Shown here one piece after another: positions 35,928-45,048 of a DNA stretch of 64,000 nt. Both the position numbers and the translations under genes were made by a program. Positions within the stretch are counted from its first letter, which is position 1. Every line of letters starts with the position of its first letter. Origin of the DNA: DATFVA01 sp963711455 (GTDB lineage: Bacteria > Bacteroidota > Ignavibacteria > Ignavibacteriales > Ignavibacteriaceae); the NCBI GenBank assembly GCA_963711455.1, contig CAVQEH010000002.1, forward strand, positions 1 through 64,000, written 5' to 3'. The notes under the pieces were generated by a model that saw only the letters and a program-made list of their open reading frames with translations, was not told the origin of the DNA and ran no database searches.

Positions 35928-37400
35928 TTATAATGTGCTTAACATTGCCTTGGCTTTGTTCCTTACGAATGACTGGTTAAGGTTTATTAACGCATTAAAG
36001 TTTGCACATTTATCCGCGTTTTCTTTTGCTTGAGCATTATTACCGTTATTCGAATAAGCTACTGCCATATAATAATATGTCTGCGGGTTCTGCATATTTG
36101 ATTTTTCAAATTCGCTGATTGCTTTTTTATAATCTTTTTCATTTAAAGCAATCAAACCGTTAAGATAGTGAGCCAGCCATATTTGAAATGTATTATTCGC
36201 TTTCTCAGCGTCCATAATAAATTCGCCGGAAAGTTTCTTTGCCTCTTCAATATTTCCGGTCATTAAGGCAATTCTTCCCATATTATAAAGATCTAATCTT
36301 CTGTTATTTTCTTTTAAATCACCTGATAAATCAGACTGTTCCATAACCGACAATGCCTCTTTAAATTTAACCTTTGCTTCATCGTACTTTCCGGCTTCAA
36401 ACAAAATGTTGCCCATTGCCGTCAGGTCACCGTTCATATTAGCTGCATCGTTTATATTTTTTGCAATATCAAATTCATTTTGCATTTCTTTAATCGCAGC
36501 ATCAGTGTTTCCGGCATCAACATAAGTAACCACCTTAGAGAACAGTGCAAATCTTCTCTCTCCGTCATTCTTAGCAATTTTATAACTCTGATCGCTATTT
36601 GATATTGCGTCATTATATTTACCAAGCAAAGTAAGGTCGGTTGATATTCCCATACGGGAATTGAAGAAACCGGGGTTGATTCCGATTGCTTTTTTATATT
36701 GTTCAATTGACTCTTTGTATCTTCCCTGCTTTAAAAGCATTTCTCCATAAGAATCGTACGGGTTTGGATCATCCGGAAGAAGCTGAATATATTTCTTAAA
36801 TACTTTTTCAGCCTCATTATAATTGTTGAGGTTTCTGTATGAGTAACCGAGCATGTTATATGAAGATGTATAATCAGGAGCTAACTCAGTTGATTTCTTG
36901 AGCTGTTCAACAGCAAGATCATATTTTTGCAGACCGAAATAAAATTGCCCTAACTGAAAATGAGCTCTTTCATCATTTGGGTAAAGCTCAACTAATTTTT
37001 TCAGATTCTGCTCCTGTAATAACTGATTCCCGTCGGTTCCTGCTTTTAATGCAAGGATAAGTAATCTTTCTCCCTCTGATGCATTGCCGGCATTGGCAAC
37101 TGCTTTATTGATATCCTCAATTAATCCTTTGGCGGTTGGATTAGCTAAAGCGTGGTAATAATATGCTATCGCAAACTTATTATCTTTTGCAATAGCAGAC
37201 TCAAAATACTGAAGGGATTCGCGTGCCCTGAGTTTTTCAAAGAGATCGCGTCCTTTCAGAAATTCATCTTTGGCTTCTTGGGATGATGTTGTTATAGCAA
37301 TCTTCCCCTCATCGTATTTCATTGAAAATCCTGATAGGAATATAAATGAGAACAGGATTCCAAATATTGTTAACCCGATTCCCGGGATATATTTTTGCAT
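35928..37400 (-). CDS. Secreted tetratricopeptide-repeat protein
   Basis: 490 residues from the ATG at 37400, which has AGGAGG six bases upstream; a longer frame starting at 37445 lacks such a site. Residues 1-26 form a signal peptide or membrane anchor. At least eight TPR units follow, for example AHFQLGQFYFGLQKYDLAVEQL, TSSYNMLGYSYRNLNNYNEAEKV and NPYDSYGEMLLKQGRYKESIEQY. TPR proteins are scaffolds; the partner is unknown. It stands alone, bracketed by a terminator and a 265-nt upstream gap with a conserved motif at 37569. Confidence 0.85.
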   Translation of the reverse strand: MQKYIPGIGLTIFGILFSFIFLSGFSMKYDEGKIAITTSSQEAKDEFLKGRDLFEKLRARESLQYFESAIAKDNKFAIAYYYHALANPTAKGLIEDINKAVANAGNASEGERLLILALKAGTDGNQLLQEQNLKKLVELYPNDERAHFQLGQFYFGLQKYDLAVEQLKKSTELAPDYTSSYNMLGYSYRNLNNYNEAEKVFKKYIQLLPDDPNPYDSYGEMLLKQGRYKESIEQYKKAIGINPGFFNSRMGISTDLTLLGKYNDAISNSDQSYKIAKNDGERRFALFSKVVTYVDAGNTDAAIKEMQNEFDIAKNINDAANMNGDLTAMGNILFEAGKYDEAKVKFKEALSVMEQSDLSGDLKENNRRLDLYNMGRIALMTGNIEEAKKLSGEFIMDAEKANNTFQIWLAHYLNGLIALNEKDYKKAISEFEKSNMQNPQTYYYMAVAYSNNGNNAQAKENADKCANFNALINLNQSFVRNKAKAMLSTL

Positions 37401-37568
37401 AAGCTGCCTCCTAAATAAGTTGAAAGTTATTATTGTGACCAGCATTATTGTTGAGAATCAACTTAACCAGGCAATTAAGGAGTAACAAGATATTTATGAT
37501 CAGCGGTAATAAAGCTTTAGTACCGGCAGCCTGATGATTTTTTTATGAGGTTAAACGGCAGCTGAATT

Positions 37569-37601
37569 TATTTACCCGTTAGTAAAGTGCAGGATAAATT
37601 T
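37569..37601 (-). promoter_or_regulatory. Motif shared with 44102-44134, upstream of a secreted-protein gene
   Basis: The plus strand reads ATTTACCC-N4-GTAAAGTGCAGG-ATAAATTT. The region 44102-44134 reads ATTTACCC-N4-GTAAGTTGTAGGCGTAAATTT. Both sit 170-235 nt upstream of the start of a minus-strand gene for an exported protein, and both contain a short TTAC...GTAA dyad. It may be a regulator site or a leader element. Confidence 0.35.
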
Positions 37602-37665
37602 ATATTTTCTGAAAGTACAGATATTACACCCGCTATAATAAAAATTAAAAAGGTACTGATTTTTT

Positions 37666-38520
37666 TTACCTTAGCAATATCATTTTTCTTGTCTGAATTA
37701 AAATGCCGGCTTTCATCCTGTAGAAATAAACTCCGCTGCTTAAATGAGAGCCGTTGAAATTTACAATATATATTCCGGTCGACTTTTCTTCATTCACAAG
37801 TACAGCAATTTCATTTCCCAGTACATCATAAACTGTTATTGATACCTTTCCTGGTGAACCAACAGAGAATCTTATCACTGTGGAAGGATTAAAGGGATTG
37901 GGGTAATTCTGATAAAGTTTAAAATCGTTCGGGTTTTGAATTTTGAATGTCTTTACTCCGAGCAGAGTTGTGTCCCCATAACTATTACCATCAATATAAG
38001 CTGCTTCTAATTCTGTAGTGGCGTAACCACCCACTGATGAACCATAAGACTCGCTGTTAGCAAGTCCGATTCCTTCAACATAGCAATCCTCCTCAGTAAA
38101 TAAACCTGGAAAATATACTGTTAAGCACATCCGCGGCAATAATTCATTCCAAAAGAGAATAGTATCTTTGCTTGTAATCTCATAATTACCCAGCGAATCC
38201 CCTTCTTCAAGATTGAAATCAACTATTTCATATTCAGTTGAGTCATCAGTATTATATAAATATAACCTTGATGAATCTGCTCTTTCGTAATGAAAAAATA
38301 TTAGTGAATGTCCCCAAAAACTTTGCTTTATTGCAGCATATTGAACATTACTAAATATTGTATCGCCAACAACCTCATACTGTATATAGGTAGTATCTAA
38401 ATAGATCTGTTTGTAAATCCATTTGTTGCCTATCGTAAGGGACTTAGCTTCACCGGATTGAGGGAAAATAGTTGAAGCTGAACATATAATAAAAAACAAA
38501 AAGAAAAAGTATTTTTTCAT
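37666..38520 (-). CDS. Secreted protein with C-terminal sorting domain
   Basis: 284 residues. A signal peptide (1-20, ending IFPQ) is followed by about 180 residues of beta-rich sequence without a recognised domain (KSLTIGNKWIYKQIYLDTT is similar to LQVGNQWQYLSDRQ of the next gene). The last 75 residues are a sorting domain with NYPNPFNPSTVIRF, VYDVLGNEIAVLVNEE and SSGVYFYRMKAG, ending in RKMILLR. Such domains direct type IX-like secretion to the cell surface in Bacteroidota and relatives. Its 3' third is almost identical in DNA to that of the neighbouring gene. Confidence 0.8.
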   Translation of the reverse strand: MKKYFFFLFFIICSASTIFPQSGEAKSLTIGNKWIYKQIYLDTTYIQYEVVGDTIFSNVQYAAIKQSFWGHSLIFFHYERADSSRLYLYNTDDSTEYEIVDFNLEEGDSLGNYEITSKDTILFWNELLPRMCLTVYFPGLFTEEDCYVEGIGLANSESYGSSVGGYATTELEAAYIDGNSYGDTTLLGVKTFKIQNPNDFKLYQNYPNPFNPSTVIRFSVGSPGKVSITVYDVLGNEIAVLVNEEKSTGIYIVNFNGSHLSSGVYFYRMKAGILIQTRKMILLR

Positions 38521-38615
38521 AACTGCTCCCTAATTATGAACTACGAGTTTTTATTGTCTTTATAATTGTTAAAGCACTAATTATTAAAGATTAGTTTATT
38601 TGAAGACATGAATTT

Positions 38616-39872
38616 TTACCTTAATAGTATCATTTTTCTTGTCTGAATTAAGCTGCCGGCTTTCATCCTGTAGAAATAAACTCCACTGCTTAAATGAGAG
38701 CCGTTGAAATTTACAATATATGTTCCGGTCGACTTTTCTTCATTCACAAGTACAGCAATTTCATTTCCAAGCACATCATAAACTGTTATTGATACCTTTC
38801 CCGGTGAACCAACCGAGTATTTTATTTCTGTAACGGGATTAAATGGGTTCGGATAGTTCGGGTATAATACAAATTCACCAATTGATATAGGATTATCTTT
38901 GACATCAGTAGCAGTGTCATATCTTGCGGAGTAATACCCTGTGTCGGGAGAAAAACTTATGTGAGGAACTAATCCTTTGTCAATTGCCTCTATCCTGTAA
39001 TTAAATGTATAACCATTAGTCATCAGATCCATATTAAGAAGAGTGTTTATCTTCCAATCTTCAGAAGTGGATGAGATATTAAAAGCATACACGACAGGAT
39101 TATTAATTATTGTATTTCCGTTTTTGTAAAAACCGAACAGCTTAACCGTATCGATAAAATTCAGATTTGTATAATAAACTGTATCAGGATAAACATGGTT
39201 ATACTGGTGGTGAACAGGGAATGTTAAGCTGAAAACAGAATCACTAACTGTTGTATCCGGGGCTACGTCGATCCCGGGATAATAATTTTCAGAATAATTC
39301 ACCCCGTTAATGTTTGCCTGAATCATTTTATAATTTGTTTCCCAAACAATTCCACCGTTCTGCTGTCCATCTTCAGTTTTATTTAATATACCCAGCCCTC
39401 TTGCAAAATACCAATATTCATATAGTTCCTGGAATCCCGGTTGGTACCATTCAATGCCTTTGGAATAAATTGAAGAATCGTTAAAAAAACTATTTTCAGA
39501 AATAATTTGACTCTCAAAATAATTATTACAATCCGGAGTAAATAAACTTACCATTGTATCTACTGGCAATGTAAAATCAATATGTAAATGTTCAATTGAA
39601 TCACACCAGATAAACAATTTTTGACTTGCGGGATCATATCTTAAAAGAGAGTAAAGGTCATAATAAGTATTGCCGCTTATCATAGTATCGTAATCAACTT
39701 CAGAATAAGTCAGGTTAAATGATTCGTGCGGATAAAGCCCTTGGTCCTGTCTGTCACTTAAATACTGCCATTGATTCCCGACCTGGAGCGGCAGCCAGTC
39801 CTGTGCGTTGAGATATGAACAACTTAAGATAAATATCAGGACGATAAGTCTTTTTATTACAGATATATTCAT
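38616..39872 (-). CDS. Secreted protein with C-terminal sorting domain (paralogue)
   Basis: 418 residues: signal peptide (ending LNAQ), an N-terminal segment LPLQVGNQWQYLSDRQDQG that resembles the start of its neighbour, a long beta-rich middle with many Thr, Asp and Tyr, and a sorting domain with NYPNPFNPVTEIKYS and RKMILLR at the end. No enzyme motif. It lies 95 nt upstream of the 37666 gene on the same strand, probably in one transcription unit. The sorting-domain DNA (38616-38820) differs from that of the neighbour (37666-37870) at only about a dozen positions. Confidence 0.8.
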   Translation of the reverse strand: MNISVIKRLIVLIFILSCSYLNAQDWLPLQVGNQWQYLSDRQDQGLYPHESFNLTYSEVDYDTMISGNTYYDLYSLLRYDPASQKLFIWCDSIEHLHIDFTLPVDTMVSLFTPDCNNYFESQIISENSFFNDSSIYSKGIEWYQPGFQELYEYWYFARGLGILNKTEDGQQNGGIVWETNYKMIQANINGVNYSENYYPGIDVAPDTTVSDSVFSLTFPVHHQYNHVYPDTVYYTNLNFIDTVKLFGFYKNGNTIINNPVVYAFNISSTSEDWKINTLLNMDLMTNGYTFNYRIEAIDKGLVPHISFSPDTGYYSARYDTATDVKDNPISIGEFVLYPNYPNPFNPVTEIKYSVGSPGKVSITVYDVLGNEIAVLVNEEKSTGTYIVNFNGSHLSSGVYFYRMKAGSLIQTRKMILLR

Positions 39873-40119
39873 TTTGTCCCCCGAAATTATTTTATAAAGA
39901 ATTATGAATTATTAGCTCATGTAATACGGAGTAATCGTTGAAAAGCGCTTGCAGAAAAAGAATATTAAAGTTCCCATATAAATTCCCGCAGTGTTATGTA
40001 TTAAACAACAAAATATTTTATTCAAAATCAATATATTAACAGGTAAACGGTAGCTTTATTTAATTACATAAAGTACTTTTCTTAAATTTTATAAACGTAA
40101 TATTTCTTTAAGGAGGAAA

Positions 40120-41115
40120 ATGATGAAATATTTACTGAATATTACTTTCTGTCTTTTATTATTTTCAGCTTTTTCATTCTCTCAGGAAACTTCTGCAGAT
40201 TCTCCGGCTTCAAATGTTTACCAGATACAGCAGGGATATGTTGATGCAAACGGTGTAATGATCTGGTATGAAGAATTTGGCAAAGGTGATCCTTTAATGA
40301 TCGTTCATGGCGGTCCCGGTGCTTCACACGATTATTTTCTGCCTTACCTGCTTCCCCTTGCACTGCATAACAGGTTGATATTTATTGATGAACGCGGCTC
40401 AGGTAAATCCGGAATCCTGGAAGATTCATCACTTTATACTGTTGAAAATATGGTGGAGGATGTTGAGGCTGTAAGGAAAGTATTAAATCTTGGTAAGATA
40501 AATCTTTTAGGACATTCATACGGAGGAGTTCTTGCACAGGCTTATGCATTAAAATACCAGGAAAACCTTTCCCATCTCATTCTATGCAGCACTTTTCCAA
40601 GCACAAAGCAAATGAATGAAGTATTTGTAAAGATTAAAGAAAATATGTCACCCGGTCTTAGAAACCGTATTGATAAAATGGAAAAGGAAGGATTGTTTGG
40701 TCACGGCTTACCGTATGAAAGAAACCGCTACACAAATGAATATATGATTGCAGCGTGGGGCGAAGGTTATTTTCCATACCTTTATCAAAATCACCCCGAT
40801 CCCTCGTACGATCCGGTTAGCCAGAGGTTTGCCTGGACACTATACCGGGAAATGTGGGGATCTGATGGCGAATATATAATAGATGGAAATCTCAAATCAG
40901 TTGAGTATGTTGACAGGCTCCATACTATTAAAGTTCCGACTTTAATCAATTGCGGAGACCATGATGAATGTGACCCTTCTCTTTCAAAAGAGATGCACGA
41001 AAAGATTCCGGGCTCAAAGCTGGTTATATTTCCGCATAGCGGTCATATGACTTTTGTTGATCAGAATGAGTTGTTTATTAAAACGATAAATGATTTTTTA
41101 CATCAGTTTTTATAA
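40120..41115 (+). CDS. Alpha/beta hydrolase, proline iminopeptidase-like (S33), exported
   Basis: 331 residues with AAGGAGG directly before an ATGATG start; the second ATG (40123) is equally possible. A signal peptide (1-21) is followed by an alpha/beta hydrolase core with oxyanion-hole HGGPGASHDYF (63-73), DERGSGKS, nucleophile Ser133 in GHSYGGV, an Asp in CGDHDECDP and the catalytic His in HSGHMTFVDQ near the C-terminus. This is the proline iminopeptidase pattern, but the periplasmic location suggests a broader peptidase or esterase. A decayed copy of its 3' end occurs at 42163-42227. Confidence 0.85.
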   Translation: MMKYLLNITFCLLLFSAFSFSQETSADSPASNVYQIQQGYVDANGVMIWYEEFGKGDPLMIVHGGPGASHDYFLPYLLPLALHNRLIFIDERGSGKSGILEDSSLYTVENMVEDVEAVRKVLNLGKINLLGHSYGGVLAQAYALKYQENLSHLILCSTFPSTKQMNEVFVKIKENMSPGLRNRIDKMEKEGLFGHGLPYERNRYTNEYMIAAWGEGYFPYLYQNHPDPSYDPVSQRFAWTLYREMWGSDGEYIIDGNLKSVEYVDRLHTIKVPTLINCGDHDECDPSLSKEMHEKIPGSKLVIFPHSGHMTFVDQNELFIKTINDFLHQFL

Positions 41116-41318
41116 AAGAATATATGGCAGTCTTTTATATTAAAATTGTTGTTTTCTGAGTAACAAATCAGAAGCAGTTATAATTTTGATTTTTAAACCC
41201 TTTTATATGTACTGTACAGCCTTCACCAAATGTATGAAGTACTGTTCACAATGAATAATAATTCAATATTCGGATTTGTTTATTATTACAGCATGCTATT
41301 CTTCCTTACAGCAAAAAA

Positions 41319-41333
41319 TGGCACTACTCTTGT
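41319..41333 (+). promoter_or_regulatory. Sigma-54-like promoter
   Basis: TGGCAC-N5-TTGT has a perfect -24 element and correct spacing; the -12 element has T in place of the usual C. It lies 60 nt before the start of the next gene. Supported by sequence match only. Confidence 0.4.
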
Positions 41334-41392
41334 TGACATATTTTAAGTAAATTTCAGCAGCAAAAATTCGGGAGAAGGAGGAGAGAATAGTG

Positions 41393-41977
41393 ATGAAAAC
41401 CTTTCTGCTTTTAATGTTAGTTGGTTCTGCAATTCTATTAACAGCTTTCGGGCAGGATAGTACAAGTCAAAGAAAATGGACGATAAATCCGGAAACAGGG
41501 GACACCGTTTATACTGAAGCGGTAATCATTTCCCAAACTGAAGATATAACACCCCGGAACAGTATGATAATAATAAACCCGCTGAAGTTTCTGCTTTTCT
41601 ATAATATCTCATACTTTCATAAGATAAACAATGGTTTAGCATTAGGAATAGGTGTCCAGACGCCCACATTATCGCATGTAACCGGGATCGGAATAAATGC
41701 AGAAGTAAGACTTTATCCCAAAGGAAATAATTTAAAAGGATTTTATTTTGCCCCAAATGTATCATACAATAATCTTTCCAGTGAAGGAAGCAGTAGCTCT
41801 GTATCTATTTCATCCATAGGGGGATTATTGGGATGGCAATGGTTCCCGGGTGAACAGTTTGCTATTGGACTTGGAATCGGTATTGATTATTATTTCTTTT
41901 CAGGCAATGAAGATTCTTACAGCAAAATAAATGGAACTGCCCCCGCATTACGGTTTGATATCGGGTATGCCTGGTAG
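41393..41977 (+). CDS. Outer-membrane beta-barrel-like protein, unknown function
   Basis: 194 residues from the ATG at 41393 (GTG one codon earlier is possible; GGAGAAGGAGG lies upstream of both). Signal peptide 1-20 ending TAFGQ. The mature part has a short polar segment and then alternating strands (GLALGIGVQTPTLSHVTGIGINAEVRLYP, FYFAPNVSYNNLSS, FAIGLGIGIDYYFF) and ends ALRFDIGYAW with a C-terminal aromatic residue, as expected for a small outer-membrane barrel. It sits between the hydrolase gene and that gene's decayed tail copy. Confidence 0.65.
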   Translation: MKTFLLLMLVGSAILLTAFGQDSTSQRKWTINPETGDTVYTEAVIISQTEDITPRNSMIIINPLKFLLFYNISYFHKINNGLALGIGVQTPTLSHVTGIGINAEVRLYPKGNNLKGFYFAPNVSYNNLSSEGSSSSVSISSIGGLLGWQWFPGEQFAIGLGIGIDYYFFSGNEDSYSKINGTAPALRFDIGYAW

Positions 41978-42000
41978 GGAATTATTGCAGAAAATTATAT

Positions 42001-42036
42001 AAAGCGGATGGCTAATATTTTCAGTCCATCCGCTTT
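42001..42036 (+). terminator. Terminator-like hairpin
   Basis: AAAGCGGATGG and CCATCCGCTTT form a perfect 11-bp stem with a 14-nt loop, 24 nt after the stop of the barrel gene. Only a short T/A tract follows, so it may act in both directions. Confidence 0.75.
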
Positions 42037-42162
42037 ATTATTAGTAAATGTCCGGATTATCTAACCTAAGTTTTGTTTTTGATTTGCCCGATCGAAATGC
42101 AATTATGAAACTGAAGAATAACCGTCTTATCTGTTTTCCTGTGAAATATTAAAGTTAAAGAC

Positions 42163-42227
42163 GTCATCTGACTTTTGTTGACCAGACGGATCTTTTTATA
42201 AAAACAATTGAAGATTTTTTACATTAA
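42163..42227 (+). pseudogene. Decayed copy of the alpha/beta hydrolase 3' end
   Basis: Reading frame RHLTFVDQTDLFIKTIEDFLH followed by a stop matches GHMTFVDQNELFIKTINDFLH at the end of the gene 40120-41115; about four of five bases agree over 63 nt. No upstream part of the hydrolase is left. It is therefore a fragment of a second hydrolase copy, with the 41393 gene lying between. Confidence 0.75.
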
Positions 42228-42238
42228 AATTCAGAACC

Positions 42239-42268
42239 GGATAATTCCCCCCACTGGAGGAATTATCC
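42239..42268. terminator. Terminator-like hairpin between convergent units
   Basis: GGATAATTCC pairs perfectly with GGAATTATCC around a 10-nt loop, 45 nt beyond the 3' end of the minus-strand propeller gene. Probably bidirectional. Confidence 0.6.
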
Positions 42269-42312
42269 ATTTAAAAAATACAATATGAAAATCCCTTGTT
42301 TTCCACCTGTGG

Positions 42313-43900
42313 TTACCGGAGAAGTATCATCTTTTTTGTTTGAATAAAATTGCCTGCCCGAAGCTGATAAAAATAAACACTGCTTGGAAGTGAAGAAGCG
42401 TCGAAATCCATTTCATATTTTCCGGCAGGTTTTTCTTCATTAACTAATGTTGCTACTTCATTGCCTAAAACATCGTATACCTTTAAAGAAACAAATGACG
42501 AAGTACTGGTTACAAATGACAACCTGGTTGCGGGATTAAATGGATTTGGATAATTTTGAAAAAGATTGTAATCATCGGTAAGTGCTTTATAATTTGGAGA
42601 AATACCTGTTACCTGTGAATATTTAATGGTTACATAGTCTTCAGATACCGAGTCAAGGCTGCTGCCGCAAACAATAACATTTCCTTCATTATCAAGTGCA
42701 ATACCATAAGAAATATCGAGCCCGTTACCCGGACCGTCATATCTTGCAACCCACTTTATCATGCCATCAGAGTCAAATTTCACGGTGCCATAATCTTCCC
42801 AGGCACTTGACTGTCCGACACTTCCTCCTGTTACATATACATTCTGATTATTATCGGCAATTAGATTGTATGCAATATCCGAGCCAAGTATAACCATCAT
42901 ATGTAGAAAGCCATATTCTTCCCGATGAATTATACCGGGCAACAGCGTAGTCATTGCCGGTAGCAGTTGATTGACAATAGCCCGCAGCATAAACATCCCC
43001 GTTCTTTTCAGCAAGCCTGTATGCATTTCCGCTGCCCTGGGTATATTTATCCACCCATTCAAGAGTTCCATCCTGGGCATACATTAATGTAGTAAAAGTG
43101 CTGCCAATACCGGGTGAACCTGTCGCTCCGCATACATAGACATTTCCCAAATCGTTAACTGCGATATCGGCGGCATCATCATAACCCGTAACAGTACTGG
43201 TATAAAGTGAATCCCACAGCATAGTCCCCGCAGATGAATATTTTAAAGTTACAATTGCCGTCGGACCGTTATATACTGTTCCTGTCACATAAACATTTCC
43301 TGCTGCATCAACATCAATTCCCTTACCGAAATCAGGACCCTGCCCGGGACCATCATATGTTTTTGACCAGATCTCGTTTCCTGAAGAATTATATTTTATT
43401 ATAAGTATATCATTAAAGGAGGGAGTTGCTGTATAACCTACAACATAAATGAATCCCTGTGTGTCAATTTTAATCCTTCTGCCTTTACCATTTACTCTTA
43501 TTGCAGTCCAGAGACTGTCGCCGTTTGTATTATACTTAATGGTAACACAATCATAATTTGAAGCACCGGCAGATTCACCGGTAACATAGACATTACCGGA
43601 ATCGTCCACCGCTATATCTCTTCCGTAATCAAGTCCGCTTGATTCACCATTAAATATTTTTGCCCACTGCTGAATTCCGGAAGAATTGTATTTTATAGTG
43701 GCAATATCTGTTCTACGTTCGGTTATGTTCACGATATCCCCTGTTACATAAACATTCCCATTGTTATCGGCTGCAACAGCGTATGCTGCATCTGCTCCGC
43801 TTACAGGACCATTATACCTGTTTAACCATTGCTGAACTGCCTGCGGATAAAGGACGGAAAATCCGCATATAAAAAATACGGCTATCAACTTTAGTTTCAT
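42313..43900 (-). pseudogene. SBBP-repeat beta-propeller surface protein with sorting domain, one frameshift
   Basis: Two overlapping frames spell one protein. From 43900 (AAGGA upstream of the ATG) a signal peptide ending LYPQ is followed by at least six SBBP-type repeats of about 50 residues (NGNVYVTG, SGNVYVTGESAG, AGNVYVTGTVYN, LGNVYVCGATG). Near 42887 the frame shifts by one base; the other frame continues with SDIAYNLIADNNQNVYVTGG, one more repeat, and the sorting domain NYPNPFNPATRLSF ... KKMILLR, ending at 42313. The shift truncates the protein before its sorting signal. It may be real decay or a single-base error in the sequence. Confidence 0.8.
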
Positions 43901-44310
43901 ATAATTCCTTCCATTAATTTTGTTTATAATTATTATACCTTAAAATATTTACGAACAGCTAAGAGCGGATAAGAGACGAAGCAGAAATTGTCTTTAAAAT
44001 CTATTAGAAAAGAGAACGCAAATACAGAACGTAAAATTCAAACGAACCTGCATTCACGCCTAAGGAAATATGATTGGTAAACGGGAAAGACCGCCGGAGT
44101 CATTTACCCTTCGGTAAGTTGTAGGCGTAAATTTGAATAACAGAACATCCGGTTTTTTTTAATTAAAAACAAGAACTTTTATTTAATTGAACTCAGTTCC
44201 TGAAAAAGTAATTAGTTAAAAAAATTTTTCCTTTGCAAATGTTGAGCAAACTTGTGTAATTTATTGCGAGGTACTAAATCAATTTAATATAATTTAATGG
44301 AGTAAATAAT
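43901..44310. other. Gene-free stretch with a shared regulatory motif
   Basis: 410 nt between two divergent genes. The only structured element I see is the motif at 44102-44134 shared with 37569-37601. A partly symmetrical GGTAAACGGG lies about 25 nt upstream of it. No open frame of note. Confidence 0.5.
44102..44134 (-). promoter_or_regulatory. Motif shared with 37569-37601
   Basis: ATTTACCC-TTCG-GTAAGTTGTAGGCGTAAATTT; TTACC-CTTC-GGTAA forms a small hairpin with a stable tetraloop. Located about 200 nt upstream of the start of the minus-strand propeller gene. Roughly three of four positions match the other copy. Confidence 0.35.
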
Positions 44311-44880
44311 ATGGTTTCAATTATTTCACTCTGGCTTCCTATTCTTCTATCGGCTGTTGTTGTTTTTATTATCAGCTCTGTTCTGCATACCGTTTTAAAA
44401 TACCATAATTCAGATTTTAAGAAATTGCCTTCTGAGGACCAGGTAATGGTTGATCTGCGGAAGCAGAACATTCCGCCCGGAGACTATATGGTTCCTTATT
44501 CGACTGACCCTAAAGAAAGAAAGTCGGAACCATTTAAAGAAAAGATGAACAAAGGACCTGTACTAATCACAACCATTTTTCAATCGGGACAAATGAATAT
44601 GGGAGGGAGCTTGTTTCTTTGGTTTATTTACTGTCTCATCATCAGCATCTTTGCAGCTTATATTACTTCACACGCAGTTGCCGGAGGAGCAGATTATCTG
44701 GCAGTCTTTAGATTTGTAGGAGCAACATCGTTTGCCGGATACAGCCTGGCACTTATGCAGGACAGCATCTGGTTTAAAAAAAGCTGGGGCACTACATTCA
44801 AATCCATGTTTGACGGACTCATCTACGCTCTGTTTACTGCGGGTATATTCGGTTGGCTTTGGCCGGCAATGTCAATGTAA
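44311..44880 (+). CDS. Integral membrane protein of unknown function
   Basis: 189 residues. Helix 1 covers residues 7-28; a cytoplasmic or periplasmic loop of about 70 residues contains LPSEDQVMVDLRKQNIPPGDYMVP, a conserved-looking segment; three further helices lie at 98-120, 128-150 and 165-187. No enzyme motif is recognised. The gene is single, with a terminator 13 nt after its stop. Likely conserved across environmental bacteria, but I cannot assign a family. Confidence 0.6.
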   Translation: MVSIISLWLPILLSAVVVFIISSVLHTVLKYHNSDFKKLPSEDQVMVDLRKQNIPPGDYMVPYSTDPKERKSEPFKEKMNKGPVLITTIFQSGQMNMGGSLFLWFIYCLIISIFAAYITSHAVAGGADYLAVFRFVGATSFAGYSLALMQDSIWFKKSWGTTFKSMFDGLIYALFTAGIFGWLWPAMSM

Positions 44881-44892
44881 TTTTAATTAGAA

Positions 44893-44920
44893 AAGTCCCC
44901 TTTAAACGGGGACTTAATAT
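44893..44920 (+). terminator. Rho-independent-like terminator
   Basis: AAGTCCCC and GGGGACTT pair perfectly around a 7-nt loop, 12 nt after the stop of the membrane-protein gene. The following tract is AATAT, so strength is moderate. Confidence 0.7.
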
Positions 44921-45048
44921 CCTCAGCCCGGATGGCCGGTAAAAACCAATTCAGTACTCTTATTTTTTTAACTGAAATTAATTTTTTTACAAGGTCATAT
45001 TTATTAAATTTGTAGCCGATAATTAGAATATAAGCGGGAAAAACTCTA

